A DNA stretch of 64,000 bases from assembly GCF_026626335.1 (NCBI RefSeq), contig NZ_JAPNTZ010000025.1, forward strand, positions 1 through 64,000, in the 5' to 3' direction. The DNA is from Paractinoplanes pyxinae (GTDB lineage Bacteria; Actinomycetota; Actinomycetes; Mycobacteriales; Micromonosporaceae). The position numbers and the translations under genes are program-made. The notes beneath the pieces were generated by a model. The model searched no databases. It saw nothing but the letters and a program-made list of their open reading frames with translations, and was not told the DNA's origin. Shown here one piece after another: positions 1-8,553 of this stretch. Position 1 is the stretch's first letter, and each line of letters starts with the position of its first letter.

Positions 1-63
1 CACGGCCACCACGGCCACCACGGCCACCACGGCCACCACGGCCACCACGGCCACCACGGCCAC
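1..63. repeat. 9-bp tandem repeat, seven copies
   Basis: The unit CACGGCCAC is repeated seven times without a mismatch. The period is a multiple of three, so it can be translated. Frame 1 on + reads Gly-His-His repeats and stays open from the window edge to a stop at 154-156. Frame 2 reads Ala-Thr-Thr repeats and stops at 74-76, just past the array. It could be the 3' end of a gene for a histidine-rich, metal-binding tail, but the frame cannot be fixed because the 5' part lies outside the window. Between the array and 397 no convincing gene is seen. Confidence 0.85.
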
Positions 64-353
64 GACGAAGTATTGAGACACCATGGCGAGGCGTGCTTGA
101 GCGACGCGCGGAATCCGGTTTTCCGCTCCACCTCCGGGAGGCACCGCCAGAACTGAACGAGATGGCGCACCGGCGAATGGCGCCACTCCGCGCCGACGCT
201 GACCGCGGCGATCGTGCCGCCGGCGTGCTGCTGCGTCACTGCTCGAAAGGCCGACCCGCACCTGAGGCGTGCCCGCCTGCCGAACCACCCGACGCGTCGG
301 CGCCGGTGCGCTTCGGCCGTTCTGACTGGCACGGGCTGTCGGGCCCGCGCCTT

Positions 354-382
354 GACCACCCCGGGGGTGGGCCGGGGTGGTC
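354..382 (-). terminator. hairpin terminator candidate
   Basis: GACCACCCC (354-362) and GGGGTGGTC (374-382) form a 9-bp GC stem with an 11-nt loop. It lies 16 bases past the stop of the leftward gene at 398-1069. There is no U tract, which is usual for actinomycete terminators. Confidence 0.45.
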
Positions 383-397
383 GCGGGGCGCTGGGGG

Positions 398-1069
398 TCA
401 GGCGGCTGTTGTGCTCCACATGGCGGTGAAGGCGGCGGCCTCGCCGGAGAGCCAGGTTTCGATGTCGGCGGGCTTGGCTGCGGGGTCGAGGCGGTGGACC
501 TCGCCGCGGCGGAGGTCGACCAGGACGGGGTCGGCGTTGGGGAGGATCTGGTCCATGTGGCGGGCCATCAGGTGCAGCATCGCGGTGATGGCCTCGCGGG
601 TGGGTGGGGCCTCGTCGAAGTGCAGGCGGACGGCCTCGCGGCGGCCGTCCTCGTACTTCAGGCCGAAGTGGGGGTTGACCTTGACGACCAGCGGGCCGAC
701 CGAGGCCAGCGCGTCGCGGGTTTGGGCCAGGCCGACCTGCTCGGGGTCGCCTAGGGAGGCCAAGTAGGTCTTGGCGCCGGGGGTGACCGAGTCGTACAGC
801 GGCTTCCACCGCTCTTTCACCAGCTCGACCACGCCGGACAGGTAGCTGCCGCCGGTGCGGAAGGCGATGTCGGCCTTGAGCGCCTTGACGAGCTGGCCGT
901 GCGGATTGAAGCCGGACCGCCGCTCGCGCGCCTTGCGCAGACCGCCGACGAACGTGGCCTTGGCCGGGCCGGTGCGGGTGACGTAACGGGTGAAGCCGAG
1001 CATGGTCGCGTAGGGCGGGATGACGGGCACGGGGTTGGTCGAGGGGACAGTCCGAACGGGCGCGGTCAC
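398..1069 (-). CDS. conserved-looking hypothetical protein
   Basis: This is a 223-aa soluble protein that I do not recognise. It has no signal peptide and no clear membrane segment. The GTG start at 1069 is preceded by AGGAG at good spacing. The N-terminal third is basic (residues about 30-75), and the C-terminal half is more acidic and helical. A + strand frame opposite it (93-767) is Arg/Ala/Pro-rich and looks like a shadow. The upstream gap to 1257 holds an inverted repeat at 1100-1122. Neighbours give no functional hint: the next gene is divergent. Confidence 0.7.
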   Translation of the reverse strand: MTAPVRTVPSTNPVPVIPPYATMLGFTRYVTRTGPAKATFVGGLRKARERRSGFNPHGQLVKALKADIAFRTGGSYLSGVVELVKERWKPLYDSVTPGAKTYLASLGDPEQVGLAQTRDALASVGPLVVKVNPHFGLKYEDGRREAVRLHFDEAPPTREAITAMLHLMARHMDQILPNADPVLVDLRRGEVHRLDPAAKPADIETWLSGEAAAFTAMWSTTAA

Positions 1070-1099
1070 GTCGATCTCCTAACTGGCCCAAACCTGACA

Positions 1100-1122
1100 T
1101 TCGGCGTTCGAGACACGCCGAA
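1100..1122. promoter_or_regulatory. inverted repeat upstream of the 398-1069 gene
   Basis: TTCGGCGT (1100-1107) and ACGCCGAA (1115-1122) are perfect 8-bp arms around a 7-nt spacer. The repeat lies about 30-55 bases upstream of the leftward gene, between it and the divergent serpin-like gene. This position suits an operator or a leader hairpin. Confidence 0.4.
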
Positions 1123-1257
1123 GATCAGCAGCTCACAGGCCCTTTTCGTACATACATTCTAATCGACGGGTACGACATTCCCAAGCCGCCGGAGGTTCGC
1201 AGGCGCTCACTTGAACGGGACGCGAGATCGACCTCCCGTACGGCACAATTCACGCCC

Positions 1258-2508
1258 ATGACGACAGAGGTGGCCCACGCCGTGGCCCGGTACGCGGAGC
1301 GGTTCCACGCGGCGGCCGGCGACCGGCACACGGTGGCCTCGCCCCTAGGAGCGTGGCTGCTTCTGGCCCTGTGCGGGTCGGCCGTCAAGGATGCGGCCGA
1401 CGGCGGCAGGACGAACAAGAGCGCGGCGGGTGAGGAGCTGGCGGCGGTACTCGGCATGGAACTGGCGGAGGCTGCCGCGGCGGCCAAGGCGCTGCTGCAA
1501 GATCCGCATCCGTTGGTTCCGGGGGCGGCCGCGGTCTGGCACCAGCCCGGCCGGGCCACGGACGCGCTGCTGGAATGGGGCGCCACCCTGCCGGCCACGA
1601 CGGCCACCGGGCCGCTGCCGGCTCCGGCCGAGCTGAACGAGTGGGCCCGCGTCAACACCCTGGATCTGATCGACAAGTTTCTGGTGCCGGCCTCGCCCGG
1701 AACGTTGCTGGTGATGGCCAGTGCGCTGGCCACCCGCATCTCCTGGGCGATTCCGTTCGGGGTCGCCCCGGCCCGCGCCCTGGGGAGGGCGAGCGAGTGG
1801 GCGGGCCGGCTGACCCGGGTTCTGCGCAGCCCGGACGAGGGGCACAAGTCCTTCATCGCCTCGACAGATCGGGCCGGCGACGTCGTCGTGCACATCACGG
1901 ACGCGGAGGCCGGTGGCTCCCGGAAGCCGGGGCTGTTCGTGGTTTCGGTGGCCGCCGTCCCCGATGTCGCGCCGGCCGACGTGCTTGCCGTCGCGCACGA
2001 CATCGCTCTCTCGCGGGGCGACAGCCGGCGGTCGCTGTTCGATCTTCCGCTGGGTGAGAGCGCACTGTGGACCATCACCGAGGAGCCTGTCCTCACCCGC
2101 GCCTCGGACGGCCGCGAGGAGCGCTACCGCGCGGTGCTGCCGTGCTGGTCGGCCAACGACGAGCATGACTTGAGCAGCGCAGGGCTCGGCTTTCCGGCCG
2201 CCACCCGTGTGCTGGCGCCGCTGCTGGGCGCGACCGGTCCGGACTTCAAAGCGAAGCAGTCGACGATGGCGAAGTATGGCCGGTACGGCTTCGAGGCGGC
2301 CGCGCTCACCGGGTTCTCCGTCATGGAAAGCGTCCCGGAGGAGGGTGTGGCACGGACCGCGGAATTGAGGTTCGGGCATCCGTACGCCGTGGTCGCCGTC
2401 GCCACCGACTATCGCTCCTCCGATTCAACGGGCCCGTGGCACGGCCTGCCCGTGTTCTCGGCCTGGGTGTGCGAGCCGGAGGACGTACCGGAAAGCGAAG
2501 CCGCGTGA
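1258..2508 (+). CDS. serpin-family-like protein
   Basis: This 416-aa protein follows the serpin pattern in order. An N-terminal SPLG block (residues 28-31) recalls the serpin N-terminal helix motif. The stretch LNEWARVNTLDLIDKF (126-141), followed by the SALATRISWAIPF block (about 155-167), matches the serpin helix F/s3A region. FEAAALTGF (345-353) resembles the hinge before the reactive-centre loop. RFGHPYAVVAVA (371-382) with GLPVFSAWV (396-404) resembles the C-terminal strand signature. There is no signal peptide, so it should act inside the cell. Serpins trap serine or cysteine proteases, but whether this one inhibits is unknown because the loop is short and unusual. Its stop overlaps the next start (GTGA), so translation is probably coupled. 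Confidence 0.7.
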   Translation: MTTEVAHAVARYAERFHAAAGDRHTVASPLGAWLLLALCGSAVKDAADGGRTNKSAAGEELAAVLGMELAEAAAAAKALLQDPHPLVPGAAAVWHQPGRATDALLEWGATLPATTATGPLPAPAELNEWARVNTLDLIDKFLVPASPGTLLVMASALATRISWAIPFGVAPARALGRASEWAGRLTRVLRSPDEGHKSFIASTDRAGDVVVHITDAEAGGSRKPGLFVVSVAAVPDVAPADVLAVAHDIALSRGDSRRSLFDLPLGESALWTITEEPVLTRASDGREERYRAVLPCWSANDEHDLSSAGLGFPAATRVLAPLLGATGPDFKAKQSTMAKYGRYGFEAAALTGFSVMESVPEEGVARTAELRFGHPYAVVAVATDYRSSDSTGPWHGLPVFSAWVCEPEDVPESEAA

Positions 2509-3056
2509 TCGCCGACATCGTGGCCGCCGTCAACGCCAGTGAGCCGGTCGCCGGCATCCGCATCGTGGGGATCGACGGGCCCAGCGGCTCCGGCAAGAGC
2601 CACCTGGCGAAAGAGCTGGCCGGCGCCCTGCACGCGCCGATCATCGAGATCGACGACTTCGTCTCGTGGAACAACTTCGCCGGGTGGTGGCCGCGCTTCG
2701 ACGAGCAGGTGCTCACGCCGCTGCTGCGCGGTGACGACGCCGTCTACCAGGCCCGGGACTGGACGGACTGGCACGGCGACTCGCTCGGCGGGTGGAAGAC
2801 GCAGCCGTGGGCGCCCACCGTGATCTTCGAGGGCGTCACCTGCACCCGGCGCGAAACGGTGGGTCGTATCGCGTACGCGATCTGGGTCGAAGCGCCCGCG
2901 CCGCTGCGCCTGGCTCGTGGCCTGCGCCGCGACAACAGCTTCGACGACAAGGAACAGCTCTGGCGCCGGTGGATGATCGAGGAGGACGAGTTCTTCGTCG
3001 CCGACGGCACTCGCGAGCGGGCCGACCTCATCATCGACACGACCAGCCACGCATGA
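2505..3056 (+). CDS. P-loop kinase, uridine-kinase-like
   Basis: The 183-aa product has a Walker A motif GPSGSGKS near residue 25, and IEIDDF follows as the usual acidic metal or substrate strand. A late basic segment (ARGLRRDN) looks like a kinase lid. The fold resembles the uridine kinase/AAA_18 group, which phosphorylates small molecules, but the substrate cannot be told. The GTG at 2505 overlaps the serpin-like stop and is preferred over upstream in-frame starts, which would add residues read out of frame within the previous gene. Its own stop overlaps the next ATG (ATGA), so it sits inside a coupled group. Confidence 0.8.
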   Translation: MIADIVAAVNASEPVAGIRIVGIDGPSGSGKSHLAKELAGALHAPIIEIDDFVSWNNFAGWWPRFDEQVLTPLLRGDDAVYQARDWTDWHGDSLGGWKTQPWAPTVIFEGVTCTRRETVGRIAYAIWVEAPAPLRLARGLRRDNSFDDKEQLWRRWMIEEDEFFVADGTRERADLIIDTTSHA

Positions 3057-3571
3057 CGGGCCATCCCTGGCTGGCCGAGCCCATGCCGGCCGGGCGGCTG
3101 CCGCGGGAAAGGCTCGAGGAGCGCATCCTCAACCTGCTCGCGTCGCAGAACATGTGCGTGCTGGCCACCACGGGCGACGACGGTCCGCTGGCCACTCCGG
3201 TGCGCTACTACTCGCTGGGCTTCGCGGTCATGTTCACCGCGTCGCCGAAGTCGCCCAAGATGCGCAACATCGCCGCCGACCCGCGCGTCTCGGTGGGGAT
3301 CTTCGCGCCCCTGACCGGCCTGGCCAGCAGCCGCGGTGCGCAACTCTTCGGCCGGGCGCGAGTGCTGGCGGCCGATGACGCCGACCGGGCGCGTTACTGG
3401 GCGGCCTTCCGGTGGGAGAACGAGCACGCCGAGCAGGGCCGTTCCGTCGCCGAGCCACCCCGCGACACGCTGATCGTGATCGAGCCCGACCGCATCGTCT
3501 ACACCGAACACTGGCTGCGCCGCGAGGGTTTCGCGGCCCGCCAGTTCTGGAGGCGTCCGCCGCATGACTGA
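3053..3571 (+). CDS. pyridoxamine 5'-phosphate oxidase-like protein
   Basis: The 172-aa protein has the split-barrel flavin or F420-binding pattern. NMCVLATTGDDGPLATPVRYYS forms the first strands, followed by a KSPKMRNIAADPRVSVGIF block and a C-terminal strand DRIVYTEHW. Family members oxidise pyridoxamine phosphate or bind FMN, F420 or haem; this length fits the small general-stress-like type. The ATG overlaps the kinase stop by four bases, and the last eight bases overlap the GrpB start, so it is inside an operon. The substrate is not predictable. Confidence 0.85.
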   Translation: MTGHPWLAEPMPAGRLPRERLEERILNLLASQNMCVLATTGDDGPLATPVRYYSLGFAVMFTASPKSPKMRNIAADPRVSVGIFAPLTGLASSRGAQLFGRARVLAADDADRARYWAAFRWENEHAEQGRSVAEPPRDTLIVIEPDRIVYTEHWLRREGFAARQFWRRPPHD

Positions 3572-4070
3572 AAGGCAAGACCCGATCCACATTTCCCCGT
3601 ACGACGTGAGCTGGCCGGAGGCTTTCGAGGAGCAGCGTGTACGGATCGAACCCGCCCTGCTGCCGTGGCTGACCGGCCCGGTCGAGCACATCGGCAGCAC
3701 GGCCGTGCCCGGGCTGGCCGCCAAGCCCATCATCGACATGCTGGCCCGTATCGACTCCTACGACGCGGCCGGCATCGAGCAGACGATGGTCGCGCTCGGC
3801 TGGGTGCACGCCCCCGAGCCGGGCGACGCCGAAGCTCGCAAGTGGTCGTTCTGCTACCCCGATGCGGCCTGGCGCACCCACCACCTGCACATCTTCGAGA
3901 ACGCGTCGGACCGCTGGCCTCGCCTCTTGGCTTTCCGAGACCATTTGCGTACGCATCCCGCCGACGCAGCCGAATACGCGGAGCTCAAGCGTTCACTGGC
4001 CGCCGCCGACGCCCACGACCGCCCCCGCTACCGCTCCGGCAAGGCCCCGTTCATCGAGCGCCTGTCGTGA
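3564..4070 (+). CDS. GrpB/UPF0157 family protein
   Basis: The 168-aa protein shows the GrpB signature VEHIGSTAVPGLAAKPIIDM around residues 38-57, with a later HHLHIF block. The family belongs to the nucleotidyltransferase fold; some members are linked to CoA or glutamate metabolism, but the activity is unproven. Length is normal for a stand-alone GrpB domain. The start overlaps the preceding gene by eight bases, which suggests co-translation. Confidence 0.9.
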   Translation: MTERQDPIHISPYDVSWPEAFEEQRVRIEPALLPWLTGPVEHIGSTAVPGLAAKPIIDMLARIDSYDAAGIEQTMVALGWVHAPEPGDAEARKWSFCYPDAAWRTHHLHIFENASDRWPRLLAFRDHLRTHPADAAEYAELKRSLAAADAHDRPRYRSGKAPFIERLS

Positions 4071-4176
4071 CCGCCCGGCCGCCCGGCGGAGTGGTCACAC
4101 AGCCGACCCGCGGAACGATCACCTGGACGCCCGACTGCATGATCACGTGGCGACCCGGTGCGATGAAGCGCTGCTC

Positions 4177-4662
4177 ATGACCATCCGCCCGCGCCGGGAC
4201 GCCGACCTGGATCGGTGTGTCGATGCGCTGCGCCTGGTCCACGAGGCCGACGCGTATCCCTTGAACTGGCCCGACAACCCGCGCGCCTGGCTGACCCCGG
4301 CCGACGCGGCTTGGGTTGCCGAGGCGGAGGACGGCACAATCGTCGGCCACGTCGCCGTGCGGGAGAACGAACTCTGCCGCCTGTTCGTCATCCCTGCCGC
4401 CCGCCGCGGCACGCAGGCCCGGGCGGCGGAGAGCCAGCCCGGCGGCGGCGTCGGGCGGGCGCTGGTCGAGGAGGTCAAGGCGTGGGCGGCCGCGCGGGGC
4501 CGCCGCCTCACGTTAAACGTTGTTGACGAGCAACGGTCGGCCGCGGTCGCCTTCTACGAGTCCACCGGCTGGCGGTTCACGCATTTCTCGGACGCGGACT
4601 GGACCGGCCCGGACGGGCGGCCCGTGCGCCTGCGCCACTACGTGACCGGCCCGGATGCGTGA
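4177..4662 (+). CDS. GNAT family N-acetyltransferase
   Basis: This 161-aa protein transfers an acetyl group from acetyl-CoA to an unknown small molecule or protein. VGHVAVRENELCRLFVIPAA gives strand 4 and VGRALVEEVKAWAAARG the CoA-binding helix. NVVDEQRSAAVAFYESTGWR is the C-terminal block. Between ARRG and VGRAL there are about 14 extra residues (TQARAAESQPGGG), where most relatives have one to three. The ATG at 4177 starts exactly at the usual GNAT N-terminus (TIRPRRDADLD); upstream in-frame codons are not GNAT-like. It follows GrpB by 106 bases in the same direction. Confidence 0.85.
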   Translation: MTIRPRRDADLDRCVDALRLVHEADAYPLNWPDNPRAWLTPADAAWVAEAEDGTIVGHVAVRENELCRLFVIPAARRGTQARAAESQPGGGVGRALVEEVKAWAAARGRRLTLNVVDEQRSAAVAFYESTGWRFTHFSDADWTGPDGRPVRLRHYVTGPDA

Positions 4663-4680
4663 GCCGGTGCGGCCTCGGCG

Positions 4681-6006
4681 CTACGACGCCGGCTGATCCT
4701 CCTTGTCGGTGGCCACGGCCCGCAGACGTACGCGGGTGATGGCGCGACCGGTCACCTCGGCCACCTCGGCCGAGTGGCCGTCGATCGTCACGACCTCGCC
4801 CGGCGCGGTCGGGATGTGCCCCAGCCGGGCCAGCACCAGGCCGGCCACCGTCGTGTAGTCGCCGTCGATCAGGTTGGTCGCGTCGACGCCGATGTCGGGC
4901 AGGTCGTGCACCGGGAACGTGCCGGGCAGCAGCATCGCCCCGTCCGGCTCGCGCACCACCGACTGCACGTCCCGGTCGGTCTCGTCGTAGATCTCGCCCA
5001 CGACCTCCTCGACCAGGTCCTCCATGGTGACGATGCCGTCGATGGCGCCGCGCTCGTCGACCACCAGCGCGAGCTGCTGCCGGGTCACGCGCAGCTGGCG
5101 CATCGCGTCGGAGACCTTGAGCGAGTCGGGCAGGAACGTCGGGGTGAACATGTGGTCGCCGACCGTGCCGTCCGCGCCGATCAGGTCGCGCAGGTGGACC
5201 ACGCCGAGCACGTCGTCGAGCCCCATCGGCCCGGTGACCGGCGCCCGCGAGTGCCCGCCGGCGACCAGCTTGCTCAGGGCCTCGGCCGAGGGAAGGCCGG
5301 CGGTCACGGTCACGACGTCCCGGCGCGGCACGAGGATCTCGCGCAGCACGCGGTCGGCGATCTCGAAGGCGCCGCTGATGATGGTGCGCTGCTCGTCGGT
5401 GAACTCTTGCTGCTGGGTGACCAGATCGCGGATCTCCTCGGTCGACACTTCCTCGCGCGCCGCATTCGGGTCGCCACCGGTCAGCCGTACGACCAAATCG
5501 GTTGACTTGCCGAGAAGCCAGATCACCGGGCGGGACAGCGACGAGAGCAGGTCGAGCGGCCGGGCCACCATGAGGGCCCAGCTCTCGGCGCGCTGCATGG
5601 CGATCCGCTTGGGCGCCAGCTCGCCGATGACCAGCGTGAAGAACGTCAGCACGATGGTGACCAGCACGATCGAGACGGGTTCGGCCGCGCCGCCCAGGAA
5701 CTCGAGCGGCCCGGTCAACGGACGGGCCAGCGAGACGGCGGCCGACGCCGAGGCCAGGAAGCCGGCCAGCGTGATGCCGATCTGGATGGTGGCCAGGAAC
5801 CGGTTGGGGTCGCGGGCCAGCCGGGCGAGTGTGGCGCCGGCCTTCGAGCGGCGCTCCAGGCGCTGGAGTTGACTGTCGCGCAGCGAGATCAGCGCCATCT
5901 CACTGCCGGAGAACGCGGCATTCAGCAGGACCAGAACGACAACCAGAACAACCTGCCACCCATAGCCGCCCAAGGCGGATCCACTCCCTTCAAGATCGGA
6001 ATCCAC
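4681..6006 (-). CDS. CNNM/CorC-type hemolysin-family membrane protein
   Basis: The 441-aa protein has a DUF21/CNNM transmembrane domain (residues about 15-190, with NAAFSGSEMALIS as the first helix signature and GELAPKR later), a pair of CBS domains (about 205-330, including GIVTMEDLVEEVVGEI) and a C-terminal CorC/HlyC domain (about 345-430). The family is linked to magnesium or cobalt efflux and resistance; the hemolysin name is historical. It lies in the cell membrane with cytosolic CBS domains that probably bind adenine nucleotides. It converges with the GNAT gene, with only 18 bases between them. Confidence 0.93.
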   Translation of the reverse strand: MDSDLEGSGSALGGYGWQVVLVVVLVLLNAAFSGSEMALISLRDSQLQRLERRSKAGATLARLARDPNRFLATIQIGITLAGFLASASAAVSLARPLTGPLEFLGGAAEPVSIVLVTIVLTFFTLVIGELAPKRIAMQRAESWALMVARPLDLLSSLSRPVIWLLGKSTDLVVRLTGGDPNAAREEVSTEEIRDLVTQQQEFTDEQRTIISGAFEIADRVLREILVPRRDVVTVTAGLPSAEALSKLVAGGHSRAPVTGPMGLDDVLGVVHLRDLIGADGTVGDHMFTPTFLPDSLKVSDAMRQLRVTRQQLALVVDERGAIDGIVTMEDLVEEVVGEIYDETDRDVQSVVREPDGAMLLPGTFPVHDLPDIGVDATNLIDGDYTTVAGLVLARLGHIPTAPGEVVTIDGHSAEVAEVTGRAITRVRLRAVATDKEDQPAS

Positions 6007-6211
6007 GACGGTACGGGGGCAAGCTGAAAGCCGTTCTCAGGAAGGACGAACCGGGCGATCGCGTGATTTCCTGCCTCGGCACGATCGCGGGCGTGGCGGG
6101 AGCCCGGGCGGCCGGCATTCCCGGGTTGCTCGTCGACCCGGCAGCGGCGCCGGCTCCTCCCTGAAGAATGCGGTCGAAACCATCGTGCGGTTCGGGGCGG
6201 GAGGTGGGTCG

Positions 6212-6706
6212 GTGGACGTCGGGTGGGTCGAGTGGTGGCGGGACGAGCTGCGGGTGGAGGTGCGGCGGCTGGTGGAGGGCTTCGAGGCGCGGGTCGGCTT
6301 TCCGCCGGGTGAGCATCGGGTGGGTGGGCCGGCTTCCGCGGCCGAGCTGGCCGGATTGCGTCAGCTGCACGGTGACGCTCTGCCTGCTGACCTGCTGCTG
6401 TTCTACGGTGTCGTGGCCGAGGTGGACCTGCCGGATGTCGACGCCGGGTATTGGATTCACCGGCCGGCGCCGGCGGGCGAGGACCCGGGACATCCGCGGC
6501 GGTTGAGTGACGGGCGGCGGATCGTGGTGTTCGGCAGCGACGGTGGCGGGGCGCTGTTCGCCCTGCCGGCGGGGTCGGGCGGGCCTGTCCTCCGGCTGTC
6601 GGGAGGGGCCGTGGTCGGCGACGTCTACGACGCGGACGGGGCCACAGCGGTGGCCGGTGACCTGGCGGTGTTTCTGAGCTTCCTGCGCCGGGAGACAGCG
6701 GCGTGA
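6212..6706 (+). CDS. SMI1/KNR4-like domain protein
   Basis: The product is 164 aa from GTG 6212; an earlier in-frame GTG at 6185 would add nine residues but lacks a good ribosome site, while GGGAGG precedes 6212. The pattern ASAAELAGLRQLHGDALPADLLLFY matches the start of SMI1/KNR4 (SUKH) domains, followed by a GSDGGGALFAL strand. Such proteins are often immunity proteins to contact-dependent toxins, but many actinobacterial copies stand alone, and no toxin gene is seen here. The stop codon lies in the left arm of a terminator. Confidence 0.75.
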   Translation: MDVGWVEWWRDELRVEVRRLVEGFEARVGFPPGEHRVGGPASAAELAGLRQLHGDALPADLLLFYGVVAEVDLPDVDAGYWIHRPAPAGEDPGHPRRLSDGRRIVVFGSDGGGALFALPAGSGGPVLRLSGGAVVGDVYDADGATAVAGDLAVFLSFLRRETAA

Positions 6707-6736
6707 CAACAAAGGCCCGGCCTTTGTTGTCACGCC
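6700..6736. terminator. bidirectional terminator
   Basis: GGCGTGACAACAAAGGC (6700-6716) pairs perfectly with 6720-6736 around a 3-nt loop. It serves the convergent SMI1-like gene and the ggt gene. The TGA stop of the former is inside the stem. Confidence 0.9.
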
Positions 6737-6744
6737 GTGCTGGG

Positions 6745-8526
6745 TCAGCGGGGGTGGACGACGCCGGCGGCGCCGGAGCCGCGGCGGGCCGGTTCGGCCG
6801 AGGCGATGAAGCCGCCGTTGCGGGTGAACTCGATCGCGGTGGCCGCGCCCAGTTCGGGCACGTCGGGCCCGAAGGTGTGACCCCGGGCGATCAGGGCCGG
6901 GCCGTACGTCGTACGGAATGCGGGTTCGGCCTGAATGCCCGCGGTGTTGCGCTGCGACGCCCTCGGTGCGGCCATCGCCTCGGGCAGCGACTGGCCCAGG
7001 ACCACGCGGTTCAGCAGGATCTGCAGCACCGTGGTGATGATCGTGGCGCCGCCGGGCGAGCCGAGCGCGAGGAACGGCTGGCCGTCCTTGAGCACGATCG
7101 TGGGCGACATCGAGCTGCGCGGCCGCTTGCCGGGGCCGGGCAGGTTGGGGTCGGCCGCGGGGGCCTGCGTGTTGGTGAAGTTGAAGTCGGTCAGCTCGTT
7201 GTTGAGCAGGAAGCCCCGGCCGGGGACGACCATGGCGTTGCCGCCGGTCTGCTCGATCGTGAACGTGTACTCGACGATGTTGCCCCAGCGGTCGGCCACG
7301 GTCAGGTTCGTCGTGCTCTGACCCTGCTCGGTCGGGCCGCCCACCTTGGCCGGGGTGCAGCCGCTGTCGTTCAAATTCCCCGGGGGTACGGGCTTGGTCA
7401 GCGCGCGGGCCGGGTCGATCTGGCAGGCCCGCTGCTGGGCCCAGCCGTCCGACACGAGCCGCTTGACGACCGATTGCGGCGTGTACGCGCCGACGTACCG
7501 ATTGCGGTCGGCGAACGACAAAGCGGAGGCCTCGAGGTAATAGTGGAGCGCCTTGGTGACGTCGGCCTTCGACAGCCCGGCCGTCTCCAGAATGTTCAGG
7601 GCCTCACTCACGGCCACACCGCCGCTGGATGGGGTGTTCATGCCGTACACGGTGAGGTTCCGGAACTTCGACTTCGTGGGCTCGGGCCGGCGCACCTGAT
7701 AACGCGCCAGGTCAGACAGGGTGAGCGTGCCGGGGCGGATCGGGTAGGCCCACGTGCCCACGGGGTTCGCCGAAACGGGCGGCTTCTGCACCGTACGCAC
7801 GATGTCGCGGGCCACCGCACCCCGGTACAGGACGTCGGTGCCCTTGCGGGCGATCAGCCGGTACGTGTCGGCCAGGTCGGGATTGCGCTGCGTCGAGCCG
7901 ACCGCGGGCGGCTGGCCACCGGGCAGGTAGAGCGCCTTGGTCGAGTCGAACTGACCGAAGGCGGCCGCGTTGTCGGCGATCTGCTGGCGGAACGTGGCGT
8001 CGACCGGGAACCCGCGGTCGGCGACCTTGGCCGCCGGCTGCAGCAGGCTGCTCAGCGACCGGGTGCCCCACTTGCGGGCGGCCGTCTCCCAGGTGGCCAG
8101 GGTGCCGGGCGCGCCGACCGAGAGGCCACTGACGCGGGCCTCGGCGAACTCGTACGGCTGACCGTCGGCGGGGTCGATGAAGTGGGTCTCTTTCATCGTG
8201 GCGGGACCGGTCTCGCGGCCGTCGATGGTCTGCACGCTGCGCTTGCGGGCGTCGTAGTAGACGAAGAAGCCGCCACCGCCGATGCCGGCCGAGAACGGCT
8301 CGGTGACGCCGAGGGTGGCCGCCGCCGCGACCGCCGCGTCAACCGCGTTGCCACCGCGGCGCAACACGTCAAGCCCGACCGCCGTCGCCGTCGGGTCGAC
8401 CGTGGACACAGCGCCGCCGTAGCCGGTCGCCGTCGGGCCGAGCGCTTTGTTCGCGAAGGCCGGCGCGGGCGCCACGAGCACCGCCGCCGACAGAGAGAGC
8501 ACGCCAAGGACCGGCAGAATCCGCAT
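6745..8526 (-). CDS. ggt: gamma-glutamyltransferase, secreted
   Basis: The 593-aa precursor has a signal peptide ending near APAFA (residue 25). It hydrolyses or transfers the gamma-glutamyl group of glutathione and similar compounds outside the membrane. Family proteins cleave themselves before a threonine that becomes the nucleophile; here STTNLTV places it at Thr405. EPFSAGIGGGGFF (near 76-88), NTPSSGG (297-303) and GSPGGA near the C-terminus are conserved. Length is typical. The upstream region carries an inverted repeat at 8554-8579. The gene ends next to a shared terminator. Confidence 0.95.
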   Translation of the reverse strand: MRILPVLGVLSLSAAVLVAPAPAFANKALGPTATGYGGAVSTVDPTATAVGLDVLRRGGNAVDAAVAAAATLGVTEPFSAGIGGGGFFVYYDARKRSVQTIDGRETGPATMKETHFIDPADGQPYEFAEARVSGLSVGAPGTLATWETAARKWGTRSLSSLLQPAAKVADRGFPVDATFRQQIADNAAAFGQFDSTKALYLPGGQPPAVGSTQRNPDLADTYRLIARKGTDVLYRGAVARDIVRTVQKPPVSANPVGTWAYPIRPGTLTLSDLARYQVRRPEPTKSKFRNLTVYGMNTPSSGGVAVSEALNILETAGLSKADVTKALHYYLEASALSFADRNRYVGAYTPQSVVKRLVSDGWAQQRACQIDPARALTKPVPPGNLNDSGCTPAKVGGPTEQGQSTTNLTVADRWGNIVEYTFTIEQTGGNAMVVPGRGFLLNNELTDFNFTNTQAPAADPNLPGPGKRPRSSMSPTIVLKDGQPFLALGSPGGATIITTVLQILLNRVVLGQSLPEAMAAPRASQRNTAGIQAEPAFRTTYGPALIARGHTFGPDVPELGAATAIEFTRNGGFIASAEPARRGSGAAGVVHPR

Positions 8527-8553
8527 TGATCCTCCGAAGCTGATACGCAGAGC

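Noticed and set aside
93..767. Open frame on + opposite the 398-1069 gene
   Set aside because: Composition is Arg/Ala/Pro-rich with no domain pattern; the reverse strand gene has a ribosome site and normal composition.
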